64,000 nt of DNA from UBA1422 sp041752735 (GTDB taxonomy: Bacteria > Bacillota > Clostridia > Peptostreptococcales > Anaerovoracaceae). The notes beneath the pieces are model-generated. The model was given only the letters and a program-made list of their open reading frames with translations, was not told where the DNA came from and did not search any database. The stretch is from positions 124,001-188,000 of the forward strand of contig JBGSVW010000020.1 of assembly GCA_041752735.1 (NCBI GenBank). The letters run 5' to 3'. The stretch's first letter is position 1, and each line of letters starts with the position of its first letter. Position numbers and translations under genes: made by a program. Positions 58,169 to 64,000 of this stretch are shown here, one piece after another.

Positions 58169-60160
58169 ATGATTGTATTAAGTGCAACCAATCTATCAAA
58201 AGTATACGGAACCGATGTCATCCTAAAGGATGTCTCTTTTCATGTCAATGAAGGAGACCGGATCGGCATCATCGGCGCAAACGGCGCCGGCAAAACCACC
58301 CTTCTGAAACTCCTTTCAGGCGAGCTGACCTCGGATTCAGGTGGTATCTTTGTTTCCCAAAACACCACCATCGGTGTGCTGAAGCAAAAGGATGATTTCG
58401 ATCCCGGTCGAACAATCTTGCAGGAAGCAGAAGCAATCTTTTCCCATATGGACAGAATGGACAAAGACATGCTGGAGCTTTCGGCACGCATCCCAACCAT
58501 GGAACACGGACCGGCTCAAACCGCACTGGTCCATCAGTACGACCAACTCCACCAGACCTTTGAGCGACAAGGTGGGTACTCTTACAAAAGCGAGGTCAAA
58601 GGCATGCTGGCCGGAATGGCTTTTGGTGAAACCGACTGGAGCAAATCTATTTCCGCACTCAGCGGTGGCGAAAAGACCCGACTGGCCCTGGCCTGTCTGC
58701 TACTTAAGAAACCTGACTTGCTGCTCCTTGACGAGCCTACCAACCACTTGGACATTGGCACCCTGAAATGGCTGGAGCAATATCTCAAAAGCTATAAGGG
58801 CACCATCCTTTTAATTTCCCATGATCGGTATTTCCTAGATCAGACCATCAACCGAATTGCCGAAATCGAAAACCATAAACTTCATATGTATGATGGATCC
58901 TACAGCACCTTCGCCGAGAAAAAACGTCTCATGCGAGAGGACGAGCTGAAGCATTATCATATTCAACAAAAAGAAATACAACGACAGGAAGAAATCATCC
59001 GTCGTTTCAAAAGTCACGGCACTGAAAAGCTGGTGAAACGGGCACAGTCCAGAGAAAAACGGCTGGCTCAGGTGGAACGGCTGGAAGCACCGGAAGGCAC
59101 CCGAGGTAAAATCAAAATCCGTTTCCGGGAAAACTTCAAAAGTGGTACGGACGTCCTTCAAGGCGAAGGCCTGGCCATGAGCTTTGGCGTGGGCCGGACC
59201 AAAAAAGACCTGTTTCATGATGTGAACTTTGACTTTAAACGGGGTGAGCGGATCTGCATGGTAGGCCCCAACGGCATTGGCAAAACCACTTTGTTTCGGA
59301 TGATTCTTGGAGAAACGGAACCACGGGAAGGCAAAATTAAAGTGGGACATAATGTTGAATTTGGTTACTACGACCAGGAACAAAAGCTGCTGAACGAAAA
59401 CAATACAGTGCTGGAAGAACTCAAGGATTCCTATCGGTTGTATCCAGACACTGAGATGCGTAGCATACTGGGCCGGTTTCTTTTCCGAAACGATATGGTA
59501 TTTCTGCCCATTCGCGCCTTAAGTGGAGGCGAGCGTGCCAGACTTTCCCTGCTCAAAATGCTTTTAGCCGGCAATAATGTTTTGTTATTGGACGAACCCA
59601 CCAACCATCTGGATATTGAATCCAAAGAAGTCTTTGAAGAGGCTTTGCTGGATTTTCCGGGAACCATCATCGTCATTTCCCATGACCGATACTTCCTGCG
59701 AAAAATACCCACAAGAATTCTGGAACTGGGGCGTGACGGCCTGACTCAGTTCTTGGGAAACTATGATTACTACACCGAAAAGAAGTTGGAAATTGAATCC
59801 GGCAAAAAATATATGGAAGAACTTTCGCAAAATCCCAAAAACGGCCAACGAGCCGGTGCGTCCCAGCCGGATGCGACGAAGACCCTTGATGGTCACCCGG
59901 CACCGCTTCCCACATTCATTTCCCCCGCAGAGGAGAGAAGAATCAAAAAAGAAGAAGAAGCCAACCGGCGCAAAGAAGCACGGGATGCGGAACGACTGGA
60001 GCAGGAAATAGAGGAGTTGGAGTTTGTCATCAGCGAGATAGAGGAGCAAATTTCTTCGGAAGAGGTGATGCGGGACCCCAGAGCGCTGGAAAAATTGGCC
60101 ACTGATCTTTCTGAGGCCAGAGACACCCTCAATGGCAAATATGAAAAATGGTTGCAATAA
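58169..60160 (+). CDS. ABC-F family ATPase with C-terminal coiled coil (YdiF/Uup type)
   Basis: Two ABC domains without membrane parts. Domain 1: GANGAGKTT near residue 38, LSGGEKTRLALA and LLLDEPTNHLD. Domain 2: GPNGIGKTT near residue 368, LSGGERARLSLLK and LLLDEPTNHLD; all motifs are canonical here, unlike the protein at 2119. A charged linker (about 230-310) separates them. The last 70 residues form an Arg/Glu-rich coiled coil as in Uup. Such proteins act at the ribosomal E site. It is cotranscribed with the t6A genes. Confidence 0.93.
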   Translation: MIVLSATNLSKVYGTDVILKDVSFHVNEGDRIGIIGANGAGKTTLLKLLSGELTSDSGGIFVSQNTTIGVLKQKDDFDPGRTILQEAEAIFSHMDRMDKDMLELSARIPTMEHGPAQTALVHQYDQLHQTFERQGGYSYKSEVKGMLAGMAFGETDWSKSISALSGGEKTRLALACLLLKKPDLLLLDEPTNHLDIGTLKWLEQYLKSYKGTILLISHDRYFLDQTINRIAEIENHKLHMYDGSYSTFAEKKRLMREDELKHYHIQQKEIQRQEEIIRRFKSHGTEKLVKRAQSREKRLAQVERLEAPEGTRGKIKIRFRENFKSGTDVLQGEGLAMSFGVGRTKKDLFHDVNFDFKRGERICMVGPNGIGKTTLFRMILGETEPREGKIKVGHNVEFGYYDQEQKLLNENNTVLEELKDSYRLYPDTEMRSILGRFLFRNDMVFLPIRALSGGERARLSLLKMLLAGNNVLLLDEPTNHLDIESKEVFEEALLDFPGTIIVISHDRYFLRKIPTRILELGRDGLTQFLGNYDYYTEKKLEIESGKKYMEELSQNPKNGQRAGASQPDATKTLDGHPAPLPTFISPAEERRIKKEEEANRRKEARDAERLEQEIEELEFVISEIEEQISSEEVMRDPRALEKLATDLSEARDTLNGKYEKWLQ

Positions 60161-60211
60161 CAAAGTAAACACAATATAATTAAGGACACATTAGAACTAT
60201 GGAGGTACAAT

Positions 60212-60442
60212 ATGGCATTTGAAATAATTAAGAAGATCATCGCCGAACAATTAAAGGTGGATGAATCAATTATCACTATGGATACACATTTGATGAAGGA
60301 CCTGGAAGCAGATTCCATCGACGCCGTTGAAATTATCATTCTCATCGAAGAAAAATACGGAATTGAAATTCCCGATGAGGATGCCGAAAAATTCCAGCGT
60401 GTAAGCGATTTGGTTCGTTACGTCGAAGGAAGAGAAAAATAA
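60212..60442 (+). CDS. Acyl carrier protein
   Basis: The 76-residue protein has the ACP four-helix pattern and the attachment motif ADSID with Ser35 for phosphopantetheine, one residue off the more common DSLD. It stands outside any fatty-acid synthesis cluster. The rex gene begins on the base after its stop, so both are made together. It might be a specialised carrier rather than the main AcpP. Confidence 0.92.
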   Translation: MAFEIIKKIIAEQLKVDESIITMDTHLMKDLEADSIDAVEIIILIEEKYGIEIPDEDAEKFQRVSDLVRYVEGREK

Positions 60443-61096
60443 ATGAAAAAGGGCGCAAAAATATCAAATGCAGTCATCAGGAGATTACCCAGATACCGCA
60501 GGTATTTAGGCGAACTCCAAAAGAAGGGTGTCGACAAAATTTCTTCCAGTGAATTTAGCAAGTTGATCGGATACACTGCCTCTCAAATTAGGCAGGATCT
60601 GAATAATTTTGGTGGATTTGGACAACAAGGCTATGGCTATAATGTCAAAGACTTGTATGGCGAAATCAGCGGGATTTTAGGCCTCAAAAGCAAATACCGT
60701 CTGGTGCTTGTTGGTGCAGGAAATCTGGGCCACGCCATAGCCAACTACATTGGGAATTATAGGTCTGGCTTTGCAGTGGAAGGAATATTTGAAGTCAATC
60801 CCGAAATGATTGGACAAAATTTGGACGGCGTGCCGATTTTGGATTATGATACCATGGTCGATTTTATCGAAACCCGCAAAACAGATATAGGCATCATTTG
60901 TACAGGCAAAGAAAGCGCCCAGGAAGTCGCAGACAAACTGTGCTTTGCCGGGGTGAAAGGAATCTGGAACTTTGCACCGGTGGACTTGGAGTTGCCCGGG
61001 CATGTGGCCGTAGAAAATGTCCACTTAAGCGACAGTCTCTACTCCCTTGTATATCACATCAACAAAATGGACAACAAAATGGACAACAATAAGTAA
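60443..61096 (+). CDS. rex: Redox-sensing transcriptional repressor Rex
   Basis: Rex senses the NADH/NAD+ ratio and represses fermentation genes when NADH is low. The winged helix (RLPRYRRYLGELQKKGVDKISS and YTASQIRQDLNNFGGFGQQGYGY split by a turn) is followed by the NAD-binding Rossmann motif GAGNLGHAI near residue 92. The 217 residues fit. Butyrate and Etf genes in this window are typical Rex targets in Clostridia, but I did not find a clear Rex box (TTGTTAANNNNTTAACAA) before them. Confidence 0.95.
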   Translation: MKKGAKISNAVIRRLPRYRRYLGELQKKGVDKISSSEFSKLIGYTASQIRQDLNNFGGFGQQGYGYNVKDLYGEISGILGLKSKYRLVLVGAGNLGHAIANYIGNYRSGFAVEGIFEVNPEMIGQNLDGVPILDYDTMVDFIETRKTDIGIICTGKESAQEVADKLCFAGVKGIWNFAPVDLELPGHVAVENVHLSDSLYSLVYHINKMDNKMDNNK

Positions 61097-61104
61097 ACAA
61101 ACAA

Positions 61105-61133
61105 AATAACCGTTTCGATTCGAAACGGTTATT
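61105..61133. terminator. Terminator between rex and the ferredoxin gene
   Basis: AATAACCGTTTCG (61105-61117) and CGAAACGGTTATT (61121-61133) form a 13-bp perfect stem, shared by the two convergent genes. Confidence 0.9.
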
Positions 61134-61166
61134 CCTTATCGGTATTAAGCAACCGAACAGAATTTA

Positions 61167-61337
61167 TTATTCTGGCTTTGGAGCGTCAACAGGGCAAACT
61201 TCTTCGCAAGCGCCACAATCAATGCATTTGTCAGCATCGATTACATAAATGCTATCGCCTTCGCTAATTGCTTCTGTCGGACATTCGGGTGCACATACGC
61301 CACAGCTGATGCACTCTTCGTTAATTTTATAAGCCAT
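61167..61337 (-). CDS. 2[4Fe-4S] ferredoxin (clostridial type)
   Basis: A 56-residue protein, too short for many gene finders. Its start is MAYKINEECISCGVCAPECP, and the second cluster motif is CIDCGACEEVCP. Both match the eight-cysteine clostridial ferredoxin. AAGGAGG precedes the ATG at 61337. It is the low-potential electron carrier expected for AOR, bifurcating Etf and hydrogenase or Rnf systems. It is monocistronic. Confidence 0.96.
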   Translation of the reverse strand: MAYKINEECISCGVCAPECPTEAISEGDSIYVIDADKCIDCGACEEVCPVDAPKPE

Positions 61338-61436
61338 TTTGAATCCTCCTTATTAGATTGCAGAATTGATTTCATATTCCGCGGTCATTATATCAAAGAG
61401 AAATGCATAAGTAAAGAGAGAATAGGATAAGAGAAT

Positions 61437-62243
61437 ATGAAAGTTTACGCTCTGGTAGGCAAAAGCGGTACCGGCAAAAGCTATCAGGCAATGAATGTTT
61501 GCAGAACCAAAAACATCGTTGGGATTATCGACGATGGTTTATTTATATACAACAACGACGTGGTAGCTGGGATTTCAGCAAAAAGACAACCAACCGTGGT
61601 TGGCGCCATTAAGACAGCCCTGTTCAGCCATGAGGATCATAAAACCGATGTGGCCAAAAAATTAAAAACCATTAACCCCGAGAGCCTGCTGATTATCGGC
61701 ACCTCAGATGCTATGGTGGAACGAATTCGAGTGCGGCTGGAACTCCCGGAATTTACAGAAATCGTATATATTGAAGACATCACAACCGAAAAGGAACGAG
61801 ACCTTGCCAAGAAGCAACGCTTTGGCCAGGGTAAACACGTTGTGCCTGTTCCATCCATGAAACTGAAACGACATTTTTCCGGCTATTTTGTGGATTCTCT
61901 ACGCATTTTCCGTGGTTGGGGTCCGGGCAAAGGCGGGTTTGCCGAAAAATCCGTGGTGCGGCCAACGTATAGCTATTTGGGAGAATTCAAGATTACAGAT
62001 AAGGTTATTTCCGATATCGTAGAACTCACTGCCCTTCAGATGAAAGATGTTACCAGCGTTCTTCGTGTTATCACAGATAATAAGAAAAGTGGATTACGTA
62101 TTACAGTCCTTGTCAATATGCGGTTGGATAGCCGTGCGGTTGAATCCGCCAAGCTGCTTCAGCAGCAGTGTGCACAAATTGTAGAGAGCATGACCGCGTT
62201 TAACATCAAACAAATCAACGTAGAAATCCGTGGACTGGCATGA
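61437..62243 (+). CDS. P-loop NTPase fused to an Asp23/Gls24-like domain
   Basis: Residues 1-175 look like a P-loop domain with Walker A GKSGTGKS at 8-15 and a hydrophobic strand LLIIGTSD near residue 83. From about residue 178 to the end the pattern (YLGEFKITDKVISDIVELTALQMKDV split here by me as YLGEFKITDKVIS and DIVELTALQMKDV) resembles the Asp23/Gls24 alkaline-shock fold. The fusion is less common than either part. It overlaps the glycosylase gene by four bases (ATGA). A role in envelope or stress response is suggested by the C-terminal domain only; the NTPase substrate is unknown. Confidence 0.72.
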   Translation: MKVYALVGKSGTGKSYQAMNVCRTKNIVGIIDDGLFIYNNDVVAGISAKRQPTVVGAIKTALFSHEDHKTDVAKKLKTINPESLLIIGTSDAMVERIRVRLELPEFTEIVYIEDITTEKERDLAKKQRFGQGKHVVPVPSMKLKRHFSGYFVDSLRIFRGWGPGKGGFAEKSVVRPTYSYLGEFKITDKVISDIVELTALQMKDVTSVLRVITDNKKSGLRITVLVNMRLDSRAVESAKLLQQQCAQIVESMTAFNIKQINVEIRGLA

Positions 62244-63163
62244 GTAGAGACATAAGCGAAGGTTTGCTTGAAGACATGAGTGAGGACATGCGCCAGATAC
62301 GAATCAATGTAACGGACTTCCATCCGGATCATACCTTAGATTGCGGCCAATGTTTCCGCTGGAACAAAGAACCAGACGATAGTTATACCGGGATTGTATC
62401 AGGACGTATTGTCAACTTGATGTACCTGCCAGACCAGACACCGCTGACAGGGACCCTGGTTTTGAATCATGCGGATGAATCTGATCGCGAATTTTGGATT
62501 GATTATTTTGACCTTAACACAGATTATGGATTCATAAAAAGAAGCTTGTCATCAGCAGACCCCATTGTAGCCCAGGCCATAGCCTTTGGGGGTGGTATGC
62601 GCATATTAAGGCAGGAACCCTGGGAAACCTTGGTTTCTTTCATTTTGTCTGCCAACAACAATATCCCACGAATCAAAAAATGTGTGGAGTCCCTTGCGCT
62701 TCATTTCGGTGAAGAAGCAGGAACCTATAAAGGCAAAACCTATTACAACCTACCTACCCCCGACGTGTTGGCATCCCTTTCCAGCGAAGAACTGGATGTG
62801 TGCAAACTGGGTTATCGGGCAAAGTATCTAATCAGTACCGCCAACGAAATCAAATACCGGGGCATTGAAACCCTGGAGGATTGCATCCACGACCTTAGTG
62901 GCGTGGGGCCAAAAGTGGCAAACTGCATCCTGCTGTTTTCATTGGCTAGGCTTCACCGGTTTCCCATCGATGTGTGGGTTCGTAAGGTGATGCATCAGCT
63001 GTACGGATTTGACGAAAAAGATACCAAGGCCATGACGGCTTTTGCAGACCGGGTTTTTGGCCCATACGCCGGCATCGCGCAGCAATATTTGTTTTACTAT
63101 ATGCGTTCTCTCAAGGAGACCGATAAACCGATTCAATTCACAACTAAATCAACACAAAAATAA
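62240..63163 (+). CDS. 8-oxoguanine DNA glycosylase/lyase (OGG1 type)
   Basis: Removes oxidised guanine from DNA. The N-terminal OGG domain has TLDCGQCFRW near residue 29. The HhH-GPD core follows: ILSANNNIPRIKKCVE, the catalytic Lys probably in GYRAKYL near residue 195, the hairpin LSGVGPKVANCILL and the catalytic Asp in PIDVWVRKV. The 307 residues fit the OGG1 group rather than MutM. It is translationally coupled to the gene before it and followed nine bases later by the DUF554 gene. Confidence 0.92.
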   Translation: MSRDISEGLLEDMSEDMRQIRINVTDFHPDHTLDCGQCFRWNKEPDDSYTGIVSGRIVNLMYLPDQTPLTGTLVLNHADESDREFWIDYFDLNTDYGFIKRSLSSADPIVAQAIAFGGGMRILRQEPWETLVSFILSANNNIPRIKKCVESLALHFGEEAGTYKGKTYYNLPTPDVLASLSSEELDVCKLGYRAKYLISTANEIKYRGIETLEDCIHDLSGVGPKVANCILLFSLARLHRFPIDVWVRKVMHQLYGFDEKDTKAMTAFADRVFGPYAGIAQQYLFYYMRSLKETDKPIQFTTKSTQK

Positions 63164-63172
63164 GGAGTTGAC

Positions 63173-63868
63173 ATGTTAGGACCAATTGTAAACGCAGTGA
63201 CCATTGTAATCTGTTCTTTGTTTGGCATCCTGTTATCCAAAACGTTCGGGAAAAGCATTCCGGACCGTTTCCAGGAAACCATCATGAAAGGGCTGGGACT
63301 GACCGTCATCTATATAGGCATTTCAGGCGCTCTAGAAAGCAAGGAAAGTCTTATTTTGATTCTCAGTGTGGTGCTTGGTGCAGTGGTGGGCGAAGCCCTG
63401 AACATCGACAAAGGCATGCGATGGCTGGGGGATTGGACAGAGAAAAAGCTTGGATTTTCAGGTGGTGGATTCACCAAAGGATTCGTATCAGCAACCATTA
63501 TCTTCTGCACCGGCTCCATGGCTATAGTCGGATCCATGGAAAGTGGACTCACAGGGGATCATCAGATGTTGTTTGCCAAGTCCATTCTTGATGGAGCCAT
63601 CTGCATTGTGTTTGCCTATCGGTTAGGCATCGGGGTAGCCTTTTCTGCCATTCCGGTGTTGCTTTACCAAGGAGCCATTGCCTTGCTTGCCATGAGTGCG
63701 GTGGGGCTTATTCCGGATTCTATCATTGTTGAAATGTCTGCAACCGGCAGCCTGATTGTTGCAGCCATTGGTTTCAACTTCCTGGAAATCAAAGAAATAC
63801 GTGTAGCCAACCTGATTCCAGCTGTGTTCCTGCCTTGGCTTCTCATGAGCATCCAAAGTCTGTTTTAA
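63173..63868 (+). CDS. DUF554 family membrane protein
   Basis: The 231 residues contain about seven hydrophobic segments. The family signature FCTGSMAIVGSMESGLTGDH is near residue 105, and the N-terminal GPIVNAVTIVICSLFGILLS split by glycines is typical. DUF554 proteins are possible transporters of unknown substrate. TAAGGAGTTGAC supplies the start. The last 132 bases of the window (63869-64000) show no complete gene; a new frame may begin near 63968. Confidence 0.9.
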   Translation: MLGPIVNAVTIVICSLFGILLSKTFGKSIPDRFQETIMKGLGLTVIYIGISGALESKESLILILSVVLGAVVGEALNIDKGMRWLGDWTEKKLGFSGGGFTKGFVSATIIFCTGSMAIVGSMESGLTGDHQMLFAKSILDGAICIVFAYRLGIGVAFSAIPVLLYQGAIALLAMSAVGLIPDSIIVEMSATGSLIVAAIGFNFLEIKEIRVANLIPAVFLPWLLMSIQSLF

Positions 63869-64000
63869 TCATCTATCTAAACCGTATTGGAGAAATACCA
63901 ACGGAGAGGGGTGAAATTTGGAAGTATTCACAAAAAAACATATACAAACATAACAGGTAGTGGTACGATGGAATGGAAAGAAACAATTCGTTGTTTCGGT

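Noticed and set aside
1..64000. CRISPR arrays, prophage or transposase genes
   Set aside because: No regularly spaced repeats, phage structural genes or transposase motifs were seen; the only notable direct repeat has two copies.

Overview
The window reads as a chromosome segment of a strictly anaerobic, amino-acid- or amine-fermenting Clostridia (Firmicutes). Supporting signs are the SCIFF peptide and its radical-SAM maturase, a B12-dependent class II ribonucleotide reductase, a tungsten/molybdenum aldehyde:ferredoxin oxidoreductase, Etf-linked acyl-CoA dehydrogenases, two biotin-dependent decarboxylase gene sets, Rex, many small ferredoxins, AGGAGG-type ribosome binding sites and intrinsic terminators with T-runs. 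The species cannot be named from the sequence. I see no rRNA, tRNA, CRISPR array, prophage or complete insertion sequence.

Layout. 1-6.5 kb is a mixed accessory stretch: a Fic protein behind a cluster of repeated sites, a cysteine-rich small protein, a GNAT-like protein, an ABC-F ATPase, a LytM-type peptidase, a frameshifted MarR gene with its operator, an EFR1 flavodoxin-ferredoxin and Ogt. 6.7-12.2 kb holds MetRS, a 575-base gap with a 39-bp direct repeat, and NrdJ. 12.2-14.8 kb (minus strand) holds a D-2-hydroxyacid dehydrogenase and the SCIFF system. 14.9-19.0 kb holds a probable Moco/Tuco riboswitch, a polyferredoxin and AOR, then an NhaC antiporter. 19.3-37.2 kb is the most distinctive part: a MerR regulator, two class III aminotransferases, a CoA-acylating aldehyde dehydrogenase, a CoA-transferase, two acyl-CoA dehydrogenases, EtfBA, a DUF6125-like protein, glutaconyl-CoA decarboxylase parts (GcdA, GcdB, two free 69-residue biotinyl proteins, two tiny membrane proteins), and a CBS-PAS sigma-54 activator. 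38-64 kb is mostly housekeeping: TatD, TilS, FtsH, a PucR regulator, methylmalonyl-CoA decarboxylase alpha/delta/gamma without beta, CoaX, Dus, PadR-DUF1700-DUF4097, Nfu, PepV, an FMN riboswitch with RibU, TsaE-TsaB-RimI-TsaD, an ABC-F protein, ACP-Rex, a 2[4Fe-4S] ferredoxin, a P-loop/Gls24 fusion, an 8-oxoguanine glycosylase and DUF554.

How the central genes fit together (inference). The second aminotransferase resembles putrescine/cadaverine aminotransferase PatA. With the first aminotransferase it could turn cadaverine, or 5-aminovalerate, into glutarate semialdehyde. The acylating dehydrogenase would give glutaryl-CoA, a non-decarboxylating glutaryl-CoA dehydrogenase would give glutaconyl-CoA, GcdAB plus a biotin carrier would decarboxylate it to crotonyl-CoA while exporting Na+, the second acyl-CoA dehydrogenase with Etf would make butyryl-CoA, and the CoA-transferase would release butyrate. 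AOR could supply the one missing oxidation, 5-aminopentanal to 5-aminovalerate. Two very good sigma-54 promoters inside the cluster and an enhancer-binding activator at its end give a control circuit. NhaC and the decarboxylase would both bear on the Na+ gradient.
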